Below are positions 48,446 to 59,259 of a stretch of DNA of 64,000 nucleotides, piece by piece. Every line of letters starts with the position of its first letter. Positions within the stretch are counted from its first letter, which is position 1. The notes under the pieces are model-generated. The model was given only the letters and a program-made list of their open reading frames with translations. It had not been told where the DNA came from and ran no database searches. The translations under genes were made by a program, and so were the position numbers. The DNA comes from Daphnia pulex (Eukaryota; Arthropoda; Branchiopoda; Diplostraca; Daphniidae), in NCBI RefSeq assembly GCF_021134715.1, contig NC_060028.1:2130501-2194500 (forward strand), read 5' to 3'.

Positions 48446-50578
48446 CTACGAATTTGACTCGTTTTTATCTTCAATTTCTGGGTCGCTGGTTCCATCCGTG
48501 ACGGGCTGCAATGGATCAACGATGACCTCCGGCGGCGCCGCAACGTCGCCGACAGTGGCGTCTTTGTCTTCTTCTGCAACGGCGGCGACGACGCCGGCCT
48601 TTTCTTCTTCCGGGTCCAATAGGGTAGCGGCCTTGTCCACAGGCGGAATCCCGTTGGTGTGGATATCGGCGGTCATTCGACCCGGCTGGTTGGCCGCCAT
48701 GACGGCCGACTCGACGACGGTCGATGGGTCGTTGACCGCAATGTCCACCGACACCTGGTGATCAGACTGGCGTTGACTCTGAGATTCCATTTCCTGCTTC
48801 CAGCGGAGGTGCTCTTCCTTGTAGGCGGCCAGCGGGATGACAAAGACGGAGATGTCGTCGATGGTGGCCGATTTGCTGTCGGCCGTCCGCCAACTGCGCT
48901 CGTTCAATTTACCCCGCGAGCACATGACCAAGTCCTGGGCGGCCGACGTGAAGCGGTACCGATACCGGGCCGCATCCTCCGCCGGAAACTGCTCCAGGCT
49001 CCGCTGCACCGATTCGGCGACGCGCTCATTGCTCGTCACGTCCCACAGACCGTCGGTGCCCATCACCAACACATCCGTGTCGTAAATGGCCTCTTTCTCA
49101 ATGTCCACGATGCGAACCTGAATCACAAAATTAAAAAGACATAAATTAAAACCCCAAATAATAATATCAAATGGAGATTTATGGGCCGATAAGGACCTCT
49201 GGTTGTGACGATAGGAAAGGCTTAATGAGGATGCTGGAATTGGGGGCGCGCAAGTCGTGGTCGCCAAATCCACGCGTCACTCCGATGGTGGCCAGGACTC
49301 GGCTGCGTTTGCCTTCACCATAAACAACCGGGAACTTGAGGTCTTCGGGTGTGACCGTCTTGTAAGCCCAGCCGGTCATGTGAGGCTCGCGGTAGAGGAG
49401 CCGCTGGCCAATGTCACGTCGATTGGGACGACGGGAGAAGTCCAGCGCCGTGTACTCGCCGCCCAGCAGCTCCGGCTGGAGGGCGGCCAGCTTGCGAATT
49501 CGCTGACGCTCCGTTTCGGGAGTGAAATCGTTGGACAGTGGGAAAGCCTTTCGGCCACGACAGAGAACGGCCCGGGAGTCTCCAGCATTCGACACGAAGA
49601 GTTTGCCACAAATGAAGAGAGATACCACCACTGTGCAGCCGCCCGTCACGCGATACACGAATCTGTCTTCGGCGATCAGATTGTCCTAATCCAACCCCCC
49701 CAAAAAAAACATTAATGGATCATCCTGTAAAACACAGGGTGAAATGACTAAAATCAACTTTGATTCGTTACCATTTCGTGGAACGTCGCTTCTAGGGCTC
49801 CCACAATGAAACTTTCGACGCCAATTTCTCTTTCAGGAAACCACAAGACTTGATTGCGACCATTCTGGGTAGATTCGTTTATCTCTGGAGTTGGTAGCAA
49901 GTGATGGATCACCTCCATTAGTTTATCCTGTCAAAAGATCTGTTATTAGTAATGAAAGCTTATGTTTAAATAAAATATAAGTGGTCATTTTACATGGAGA
50001 ATACAGTGGAGTTCATTGGATGCCGATATTGCAGCTCCAGTCCCGGCGTGGCCATCAAAAAGAGCAAAATAGGAGTAAGGTATCCTTTGTCTGGATCTGT
50101 GTGTGGTGGAATCTTTTTCAGGTGTAGAGGGAGGAGTGTGGAACTCAGCAGCTTCAGCCGAGTGACCATTATCGGAATGCCTTCTTTCTAGATATCCAAC
50201 ATGGATTCTTGCCTGGTCCTCATTCCTCAGTGACTTTCCAGCGTTGACAGCCCTGAGAAATACATTGACGTTAAAAGTGGAAGATGGCCAGTTGTCTCGA
50301 CAAATAGTCTGCGACAAGAGATTTACTTACTCTGCGTAACCTGAGTTCCAAGGCATTTTGGTTATGTCTCTTGGAACAATGATGGGTCTGATGGCATGAT
50401 CACCAGCCACCTGAATCTCGTCTTCCCCATTGAGCTGGAGGAAGTGGGGTCTGGTGTATGGGAATTTCAGGGGCAATTTCGGTTCGCCGTTTTGTCCTAC
50501 ATCGTTATTCTTGTCTGGTGATGCTGTGTCCAGGTTGTTCACGACGGAAAAGAACGCATTTTTGAACTTGTTGAGCAT
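48446..50578 (-). CDS. PPM1H: PPM1H/J/M-type PP2C serine/threonine phosphatase
   Basis: Five exons (50331-50578, 49994-50252, 49772-49927, 49197-49685, 48446-49117) sum to 1824 nt, 607 aa, in phase. The N-terminal KLPLKFPYTRPHFLQL..DHAIRPIIV block is specific to PPM1H relatives. PP2C metal-binding and core motifs follow: NEDQA (Asp95), FALFDGHAGTGAA (Asp149), NAGDSRAVL (Asp257), IGVTRGFGDHDL and MGTDGLWDV (Asp406), ending with IDDISVFVIPL. All metal-ligand Asp residues look intact. Mammalian PPM1H removes phosphate from LRRK2-modified Rab8/Rab10. The C-terminal 120 or so residues are an acidic, Ala/Pro-rich tail absent from the human protein (514 aa). The start matches the human N-terminus; an in-frame upstream Met (about 34 codons longer) is possible. 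Confidence 0.9.
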
Positions 50579-51144
50579 GGCCGAGACGATGCGTGTGACG
50601 AGAAACGGACGGTAGTGGAAGAGGTGCGACAAGGACGATGTAAACAGTTCCACCGACATCAACAAAACACCGTCTCAGACGGGTGAAAACAAGACGAACG
50701 CGGTGTTTACCAAAGAAAACCCTGTAAATGGTGGTCGAGAAACAATGAATAATTCCCGACACGGCTGACCAATTAACAAGAAATAACACATCAGCATTTA
50801 GCAGACGCCTGTAATGTACACAAAAATGACCCAGATGGCTCCACTGTCGACCTGTCGTCATCTCCTGCCAATCGGAAGCTACTTCACTCTCAGTGATCAC
50901 GGCATTCCAGAATTCACGAGACGTTATTTTATATTTTTATGAATAATGACAAAATGATTTCCATCAGATTAAATTTTATAGCTTTGAAAAATATTTATTG
51001 TAAATATATCTTTATAAACCCAACTAATGTATCGATGACTTATAATGCGCACTGTTTGATTTAGACCACCCATGAATAGGACATTGATCATTTCAATTAT
51101 CACAATACATGGCAAAAATATACGACTGTTGGCGTTTCGATAGG
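50579..51144. other. Intergenic region: PPM1H 5' flank and AGA 3' flank
   Basis: No gene recognised; this should contain the PPM1H promoter and 5' UTR, and at the right end the 3' UTR of the minus-strand aspartylglucosaminidase gene. Confidence 0.4.
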
Positions 51145-52501
51145 TTACGACGAAGGAAGAGTGCAATCGACGAAATATACTTTAGGCTTTCTTAAATCGG
51201 AATTGGCAACGGCATAAGTGAAATTTTTAAAACCGTAACAAGCAGCACCAAACTCTCCATTTGTCTTCATAGCCACGACAGCCCCTTCAAACTTCGGGTA
51301 ATAGCCTGCTATGGTTTTGAGCGAGTACGCTGCCGCAGTACTGGGAGTCATGCCATTTCGCATGTGTTCAACGGTAGCAAAGCTTGGCAAGAATCTCATC
51401 AAGACGTCACCATCACCAGTAGCGGCAGCTCCACCAACTTGCTGGTCCACGTAAGATCCCGAACCTGTGATGGGTGCGTCGCCCACTCGTCCCGGGATTT
51501 TGTGCCTGGCGCCGTTAGTGGACGTTCCACTCGCCATTTTCCCTTCCGCGTCGATTGCCACCATTCCTATGGTGTCATGGCTCTTTTTAAATTCTAAAAA
51601 ATTAAAGTAAAGGATAAACAAAATTAATATCGATTAAAATTAAATTCTAATAATTAACACACCGTCGTCGTTTGTGCCTGGCTCTGATTTTGCATGCACT
51701 TCATTTGGAGTATACGGACCACAATTTCTTTCTGGAATCGGCAGTACATTCTAAATCAAGTTATGTGAAATTAATAACACATTATTAAAGGTGAACCTCA
51801 TAATAAATTGATTACCTTCCAAAAGTTCGGCTGGCAATTTTGGGTTTTCCAATCCTGCCAAATTTCATTTGAATCACTAGTAGTCAGGTTTTCTACTTTG
51901 AAGCCCATTTGGATTGCAAATTGAGTTGCACCATCTCCAACTAAAAGTGTGTGATCAGTATGTTCCATGACTTTGCGAGCAACACTGATGGCACTCTTAA
52001 TGTTCTTCATGCCAGCCACAGCTCCACATCGATGTGTAGGTCTGTAACGAAAAAGTAAATGCATAAACTATTAGTTTACAGAATAAAATAAATTAGTTCT
52101 TTACCCATCCATAATCATAGCATCTAAAGTTGTTTCTCCATTTTCATCTGGACTTCCACCAAAACCGACAGTGCCATCACACTGTTCATTTTCACAAACT
52201 GAACAGCCCTCTTCCACAGCATCTAGAGCCGATTTTCCATTCTCTGACAGTACTTCCCAAGCTAATACAAAATATGGATACCAATAATTTGTTTTGATGG
52301 AAGAAAATCAATACCTTTCTTTGTTGCATTTGTAAATGCCCATGTGTTGATAATGGCAGGTAGCATATTTTTTGTTGAAGGCCAACTCTGTTTAACTTGT
52401 CCAATTACACTATCTGGAACTTTTATCACAAACTGCGTGCAAGATGAACTATGAATGTGTAGAAAGAGACCTAGACCGATAATAACACAAACCAATACCA
52501 T
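51145..52501 (-). CDS. AGA: N4-(beta-N-acetylglucosaminyl)-L-asparaginase (aspartylglucosaminidase)
   Basis: Five exons (52315-52501, 52105-52261, 51816-52041, 51663-51750, 51145-51593) sum to 1107 nt, 368 aa, in phase. A signal peptide (residues 1 to about 20, [20 protein letters not shown]) precedes the Ntn-hydrolase. Motifs: [52 protein letters not shown], then [10 protein letters not shown]. In the last motif Thr227 should be the autocleavage nucleophile that starts the beta chain. [16 protein letters not shown] (substrate Arg/Asp) and ATGDGD follow. It is a lysosomal enzyme that cuts the GlcNAc-Asn link in glycoprotein breakdown. Length is near human AGA (346 aa). It diverges from POLR3F. 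Confidence 0.95.
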
Positions 52502-52976
52502 ATTGATTTGCGTGAACCAAACCTAAAAGAAATAAATGAAATTATCAAAACAAATTCATACCATCGGATTGTAAGTTGGTTACTACTTTGTTCTGATATT
52601 TAAAAATGATTCGGTAACAAATAAATTCTATCCAACTTAAATGTTCAAATCCTAATGTCAAAAATGCGCAGACAGACAAGAATGAAGAATCCGAATTGAT
52701 AGAGCCACTCAACTCAAGTCACAACAGTCAACAGCTGGTCAACAGTGTTGCGCGATTTATTTGAAAAATCAAATATTCAGTCGCGCAACACTGTTGAAAA
52801 AAGGGGGGTATTACAAACGTTTTTGCTCGTCGTCGTCGTCTCGTCGAGTACGTCGACTCGACGTCGGAGCCTTCACTGTTGGGTGTTCCTCGAAGCGAGC
52901 AGGTCTGAGATGAAACGTTGACGACGTATTTAGCAACCAAAACGTGTAGTAAATTCTTAGAAAAATCTGTTTGAAA
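52502..52976. promoter_or_regulatory. Bidirectional promoter region between AGA and POLR3F
   Basis: The two start codons are 475 bp apart and point away from each other. The stretch contains a strong inverted repeat (52739-52797) and CGACG-rich DNA around 52830-52870, likely in the 5' UTR of the plus-strand gene. Confidence 0.5.
52739..52797. repeat. Perfect 17-bp inverted repeat with nested inner palindrome
   Basis: TCAACAGTGTTGCGCGA (52739-52755) is the exact reverse complement of 52781-52797. The 25-base spacer itself contains ATTTGA-AAAA-TCAAAT. The whole 59-base element can fold into one long hairpin or cruciform. It sits in the shared promoter between AGA and POLR3F. Confidence 0.9.
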
Positions 52977-54215
52977 ATGACCTCAAAGGTAGTAATTAAG
53001 AAAGAGAAAGTCGATAATCCAAAACCAGGACCATCTGCGCCGAGCGATGACGATATGACTGAAATTGAAGCTCGCATACTTGAACTGCTAAGAGAATATC
53101 CGAAAGGCATTAACGACAAGATATTGGAAACTCATATGTCCAACCTCGACAAGCAAATTCAAATTATTGTTCTAAATCGACTGCTCAAACAAGTAAAAAT
53201 TTTAATGGAGTTGTAGCTAAATTTTAATTAACTAACCCTGTTTATTTGTGCTGATGTAGAAGAAAGTGTACATGTCCAAAGCACCTGTAACAAATGAATT
53301 GTTTTGGTGCCTCAATGAGCAACCTACCAGTATTAAACTAAAGGGAGTTGACAAAGAAGAGAATTTGGTTATGAGGATCATTGAAGAGGCAGGAAACAAG
53401 GGCATTTTGAATAAAGACATCCGTGACCAGTCTGGCTTGAATCTAACAGCCATCAACAAGATACTCAAAGCTCTGGAAGGAAAGGAATTAATCAAATCTG
53501 TCTTATCTATTTCAGTAAGTTAAAGAAACAAAGTTATTTTTGTCCTAAATAAGAACACACCTTTTGTAATGTGATTTTTTTCCAGGTCGCAAAGATAAAA
53601 GTTTACATGCTATTCGACTTACAACCTGACAGATCAGTTACAGGAGGTTCATGGTACACTGATGGTGAATTTGAATCAGAACTGGTGGATATTGTGAATC
53701 AGCAATGCTACAGGATGTTGCAACAGAAAGCTGAAGCAGCCCAACTCAAAGCTGTAAGTTAATTTTTTTTAAACTGACTAACATTTTTTAATCCTTTTAA
53801 TATTTGTTATTCTGAATCAGATGGACGGCCCCTTAATAGTGCGCAACGCGTCGTTTCTCTCTTCCAAAGAGATGTGCCAAATGATTTCAGATATGAACAT
53901 AGTCAAGTTTACTTTAACAGTTGAAGAAATCGAAGCCATTCTCGAAACGCTTGTCTATGACGGAAAAATCGAAATGCGTATGGTATCCGATGGCGATGAG
54001 AAAATCAAAACGTACAGAACTGTTGAAACGCTCCTGTCTTCTGCTGCAATTGTTCGAATCCCCTGCGGAGTTTGTCCAGTAATTAAAATTGTATTATTTT
54101 TTTGGTTCTATCACTTTTATTAAGCAAACGATTTTATCAGGTCATTGAGAAGTGCGGTACTGTAGGTGAGGTTCAACCGAAAAATTGCGCCTATTATGAT
54201 CAATGGTTGGATTAA
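52977..54215 (+). CDS. POLR3F: RNA polymerase III subunit RPC6 (RPC39)
   Basis: Five exons, all in phase 0 (52977-53192, 53260-53514, 53586-53753, 53821-54078, 54141-54215), sum to 972 nt, 323 aa. Human RPC6 is 316 aa. The protein has tandem winged-helix domains, visible as DKQIQIIVLNRLLKQKKVYM and GNKGILNKDIRDQSGLNLTAINKILKAL, then VYMLFDLQPDRSVTGGSWYTD, a hallmark of this subunit. At the C-terminus CGVCPVIEKCGTVGEVQPKNC keeps the four cysteines (C-x2-C-x5-C-x10-C) known to bind a 4Fe-4S cluster in the human protein. It works with RPC3 and RPC7 in promoter opening and TFIIIB contact in the nucleus. AATAAA at 54313-54318 is a likely poly(A) signal. Confidence 0.95.
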
Positions 54216-54344
54216 AAGGATGAAATCTCAAGACACTACTTACATCGAACCAATAAGGAAGGATACTTTGAATTAAAAGAGTAATGTAAAAATTTAACTT
54301 TGAAGACTATGGAATAAATTTTGTATTAAAACTGTCATCACATC

Positions 54345-54660
54345 TCTCATCCATTTCCTCGTCAAGAAGCTCTAGGCAATTACTCATACATATTAACGAA
54401 AGCTCCGTACTTGGTTGGGAATCTGAAGTAACGCTTGCCTTCAACACTGCCATATTTTTTTCCGACAGGTTAATCATAGTGAATACCTAAGATCCACCAT
54501 CCAGGTTAGAAACTAGTGTTCCCAATTGATAACTCCACGGCGACGTGCTAGCCCTGACACGGCAACTTTACATCTTTCATCAACTCGAAGAGCTTTTCCT
54601 AATTTTCCTCTTCAGCCTTCTTAGTCTGTGGTTCTTCTGCCTTCTGGTTGATTAATCCCC
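54345..54660 (-). pseudogene. Relic of tubulin-folding cofactor B (CAP-Gly part)
   Basis: Translating the minus strand gives, in broken frames, DERCKVAVSGLARRRGVINW, then PGWWILGIHYD-stop-PVGK, then YGSVEGKRYFRFPTKYGAFV. This matches the CAP-Gly domain of tubulin cofactor B (RC-V, RRG, PG-WIG-RYDEP-GK, GSV-GKRYF, KYGAFV). At least one frameshift and two in-frame stops interrupt it, and I see no clean exons around it. An upstream Lys/Glu-rich piece (NQKAEEPQTKKAEEE) may belong to it. The intact family member helps fold alpha-tubulin; this copy cannot encode it. Confidence 0.8.
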
Positions 54661-54974
54661 AAGTTAGACTCACCTACCCATTTGTACTTCAAGACACTAT
54701 TTGACCTGAAATAACAAGAATTCCAATTTCTATTCTAGGTCGGTATCAACAACCTCATCAATGCGAAGGCGAACAGTAGTTACAGTAGTTGCTTGCGTTT
54801 GGGCCAAGATGAAATGTGAAAAGGCTCTTTATTTGTGGTGGTCAACTTAGTAGAAAAAAATCCAGTTTTATTTGATCAAATGAGAGATAAAAGAATCTTG
54901 ATTGGAGACGCGCGCAGGTCGTTGGTGTCCGGCCATCATCGTTTGAATATGTTGGGCATTTCGTGGTCTGCTGG

Positions 54975-57383
54975 ATGGAGTCCATTGTCGCTGGCAATGA
55001 CGGCCCTGGCTGGATTGCTCGAGGGATATATTATTGGGTGTGGAGTCGTTACCACTTTGTTCGCCTCATCTGCGCTCTGCCCGGACCGAAAACTTTACCT
55101 TTGCTGGACAACATTCTCGGTGGAAAACACTTTTGATAGTACGATTTCAAAATTGATTAAGCTCACTTGTTTATTGACATCTAATGAACTGATTTTTTTT
55201 GTGACTTTCTCTAGAGCGTTTGTTTGTTGAATGGATAAAATGGAATGGATATCTTTTCCGAGTATGGATCAGTTACTATCCGATGCTTCACGTGTTTATC
55301 ATGAACTATTGGAGGTACACTATTAATAAGCGTTCTATTATGTTTAGATCACAGGAGGTCCTTACAAATGAACATTATTTTCTACGTGTAGCCGATTCTT
55401 TCCAATCAAAATCTCTAAACAAAAATCGGGTGAATACAAATTCTTTTTACCTGAAAACTGCCTCGCTGTGTTATCGGGTATAATATGACACTCAGCTTTT
55501 TTCATTCCCATTCCAGTCTCGTATTATTATTTTGGTATATTGCAGGTGACAAATGGCGTCCTCGTCGCAAATTGCTGACTCCAGCGTTCCACTTCAAAAT
55601 TCTCGATGAATTCATGCCTACCTTCAATGAGAAGAGCATGGCCTCCGTTGCCAAAATGGAAGAAATTCTGGGGACAGCTGGAAGCAAAGAAATCGACGTC
55701 TTTTCGATTATGACCGAGCTCGTTTTCGATGTTTTCTGTGGTAATTTTATTATGGTGGTAATATTATTAATTGGTAAATAAATCAAATGGCTGACATTTT
55801 ATAAAACACAATTTTTTTGTTTGGTTCAAGAAACTTCCATGGGCAAGAATACGTGGAGTGAAGAGAAAAAGAATACATTTGCAAAGAGTCTTCAATGGTG
55901 AGTTTGAACGATTTCATTTGATATACCTGTCCTTGACCAATTTCATCTTGTCAGTTTGGAGAATATCTTGATTGAACGTGCGATCCGTAAACCGTGGCTG
56001 AGAATCGATTGGATTTACAAATTGACCGCACTTTACCGCAAACAACAGCAGTACTCTTCTTTTTTCGACACCGTCCACGAAAAGGCAAAAAACGGCTGAA
56101 TTTGGGTTTTTAATTGGGCGTAATTTCATATTATTGGAAATGTTATTAAAACAGGTGATTCGAGAACGCCGTGAATTTCACAGAGAGAACGCAGAGAAAT
56201 ACTCAAATCAACCAGTGATGAACAACAACGCCGATGAAGAGGTCAACTTCTCACGACCAAGTATAAATTTCAACTCTTGTTGCACTAAATTGTCATCTGA
56301 ATTAAATTAATCGGCAGTCATTTCTCATCAGAGGAGAGATTAGCGATTTGGATTTATTATTATAAGTATCGGAAGAGAATCCTGATTTCGACGACAAGAT
56401 GATCGGCGACGAAATTTCTCTTTTCATGACCGCGGTAACAAAGTTCTTCTGGAATCATATTTTTACAGACAGTTATATTCATTCAGTGATAAATGCTGCA
56501 GGGTTACAACATCTGGGACCATGACTTGGTTTATTTACCTCTTAGCTAAACATCCGGAACATCAGGTGCTATATATATATATATGTTACGAATCGAATTA
56601 GTGAAATACCTTCTTCATAAATTAATAATTTTTGATTTGATTCAGAAATTGGTGATCGAAGAATTGGATCTGGTTTTTGGCGAATCCTATCGGCCAGGGA
56701 CGGCGCAGGACTTGACTCAGCTCAAATACATGGAACGTTGCATCAAGGAAACTTTGAGGTTGTATCCGCCTCTTCCAGTAGCAGCACGCTGTTTAACGGA
56801 AGAAGTTCAAGTCGGTATGTCAGTTTTAATTCCCCGCAGAATGCGGAGAATTTATTTGGTCGATTTCATTTGCATCAGCTTAAAAAAATATGTTCAATTG
56901 ATTAATAGGTGCTTACACTTTACCAAAGGACTTAACAGTTCTAATAAATATTGGTATGACCCATCGCATCCCAGAGGTTTTTCCTGAACCGGATGCTTTC
57001 AAGCCGGAACGATTTCTTCCGGAGAACTGCATCGGTCGGCATCCGTACGCTTTCATTCCATTATTTAGCGCCGGACCTCGAAATTGCATCGGTGGGTCTA
57101 ATTCTCTCACGAAAATCATCTAAAATTAAAATTTTGTTTGAATTTATTTTTCAACTTCTTAGCGCAAAAGTTTGCCATGGAGGCCAAAGTTGCAATCGCC
57201 AACATATTGCGGCGGCTGCGATTTTCTCTTTCAGATACTTCAGGCCCACTTAATCTCCCTACATTTCAACGACGTAATTACATATTGTTATACATATTGA
57301 TACAGAGATTTGAAGGATTTTTTAAAAAATTTTTATTATGGCGGAGAATGTTTTTAACATTTCTAGGCGGAGAATGTAATTAA
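54975..57383 (+). pseudogene. CYP4-type cytochrome P450, probably inactivated
   Basis: CYP4 pieces appear in order: ALPGPKTLPLLDNILGGKHF (54975-55138), RLFVEWIKWNGYLFRVWISYYPM (55215-55314), GDKWRPRRKLLTPAFHF (55546-55740), then 55831-55897, 55955-56084, 56155-56260, 56332-56434, 56502-56565. The C-terminal part follows: the ExxR exon (56646-56814, KETLRLYPP), the PERF and haem-loop exon (56909-57091, LFSAGPRNCIG), and the last exon (57163-57383). Lesions: an extra T near 55131-55134 giving a TGA; loss of the WLGTGLL segment; a one-base deletion plus TAA in 56332-56434 (LDLLL-stop-VSEENPDF); and about five bases missing in the I-helix (remaining TTSGTMTW). Exon 55955-56084 would need a GC donor. 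The C-terminal haem half is intact, so loss seems recent. The intact family oxidises fatty acids or xenobiotics at the ER. Confidence 0.8.
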
Positions 57384-59259
57384 CCCGATCTGTGTCAATT
57401 TTAATTTGATCAAAATGTAATTTCAATAACGTCACACATTTGGCTGATGTAGGGCGATTTCTGAACGCAGGAGGAGTTTCGTTTTTCGCTGGATTTTCCC
57501 TTTGCCATCAGGGAAGGGTTCACTGTATTATCTCAGGGTATTTCACCTGAGCCTGTTGGATTTTCTGTTCAGGTTTGCAAGCAAATCTGAAGGACAACTA
57601 CCTCGAGGACAGGGGGTCTAAGCACAATCCGATCTTCAACAGATTGTACCAAATCAACATACAGCTAGTCTGGCCGTGACCTATGAGATTACCTCCTACT
57701 CCTCAATCTCAGCTCCACAAGCCCCCTAGACACTCGGTCGTCGTGACGCAGATTTGGGCCTTTTTTTACAATTTCTGTGGCGCCGCCTGATGATTAGGTG
57801 ATGAACCAACCATGATCCCGTTGAGAGTCGAACTCGATGCCGAAACGTTGAGGTCTCGATGTTCCCATGATAAAGCCACGCCTTATCCGACTCACCCACT
57901 CTGTTCACATTAATATTGTATGTTTTATTTGATACGAGAATATTGACTTGTGACATCTATTTAACCGTTTGGCAGTTATTTCCGAAGGATTTACGGTTGA
58001 CATAAATTCAATCCAGTCAAAATTGAATTAAACAATGAAATTAATCATGAACATTGTGAGGAAAAATGTAAATAATTTTAATAAATTACCTGGATGCTGG
58101 ATGTTTTATCTACCCGGCAAAAAATAGGTCCAGCAGACTAGAATAGATACGCCCTATCCCCGACGTTGTCAACAGTCGCCGCCAGTGTATGAAACTTCCA
58201 TGTTCCATCCACTCAATTAATAACTAAATCCAATCAAAATTAAATTTGCTACGTTAATTGACAGAAAGATTCCCTGGTGTCTTTCGTCCTGTGGTCTAGC
58301 CGGCCAAAATCCAATAGAGGCTAAGCATAGATAATGAATCGTCTACATCTCTATAAAAGGCCCAACTCTGCGTCACATTAATACCGGGAGCCTGGAGTCA
58401 CATTAATACTAGGGCGTTGGTTAAACCGGGGTTGTCGAGGCGGGGACAATCCATCTGTGCTCTGCAAACATTTCCCGTATAAACTGATCTTAGATATTTA
58501 TTTGACTATTTAGGAGTGACTGCTAGTCTGCTAGGTAAAAAATATACTGTTGTGTAATTCCCCTGGGTGTTTTGAAGAATTAATAATGACTTTAACGACC
58601 GGCCGAGATTTGGTTTTTCTTAAACAGAACCTGCATTAGTCACCACAAGTTGTAATAATGGGTTTTTGGGTTTCAATAGTACGAAAAACCGGAATTTCAC
58701 TGCAAGAAAAGATTTAATATTAAACAAATGTCATAGCAGTTCTATTCCTTAGGTCATACTCGCAAATGAAAAAGCAGACGACAATAAGAAAACAAAATAA
58801 TAAAAAACGCCATCTATGTTCGCTATCAGAAGACATTTAAGCAGTGTATGATTTTTCCGCTAGGAATAATTTCAAGAATTTTTTCCGTCCGAATTCCGAA
58901 ATAAGGCATTTCAGCAGCATTTTGGTCAGCTTGCCCAGGAAACGGTTGACGAAATTTGTCAATACAACGCAACTTGTCAAACTTTCTAAAGAAAAGTATC
59001 CAATGACGAGGGTTTTTCCCGAATTTTTTGTTATTTTTCCGGTTTTCCGGGCCTTTCCCGGACTTTTCAGGCAAGTGAACCACCAAAAACAAAGAGTTAG
59101 TAATACCCCTGCGGTGGACGACTTAATACCACAGAAAAACCTAGAACAATTAAAGGTCGTGTTGAAATTTTATAGTTTATTTTATTGAGTAGGAGGAGAT
59201 TACACACTTTTTTAAAATACTAAATACAACATCCCGTTAAAACCTATGCTCACAAGTCA
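57384..59259. other. Intergenic DNA between the P450 relic and the serine protease
   Basis: No protein gene is supported. A tRNA-like stretch lies at about 57815-57905 on the minus strand (listed separately). GTCACATTAATAC is repeated at 58372 and 58397. A minus-strand ATAGATGGCGTT element lies at about 58806-58818. Confidence 0.4.
57815..57905 (-). repeat. Degenerate tRNA-like sequence (tRNA pseudogene or SINE head)
   Basis: On the minus strand, TGGGTGAGTCGGATAAGGCG (57898 down to 57879) resembles the D-arm and A-box of Leu/Ser tRNAs. GAGTTCGACTCTC (57835 down to 57823) resembles the T-arm and B-box. The spacing of about 45 bases between the boxes is possible for a tRNA with a long variable arm. 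The 7-base ends do not pair, so it is not an intact tRNA. A tRNA-derived SINE is equally possible. Confidence 0.5.

Noticed and set aside
48659-49144. 161-codon plus-strand frame
   Set aside because: Antisense shadow of the PPM1H-type phosphatase exon.
57450-57700. Possible small structured RNA or further P450 exon
   Set aside because: No known RNA motif, stem or P450 segment could be read in either strand.
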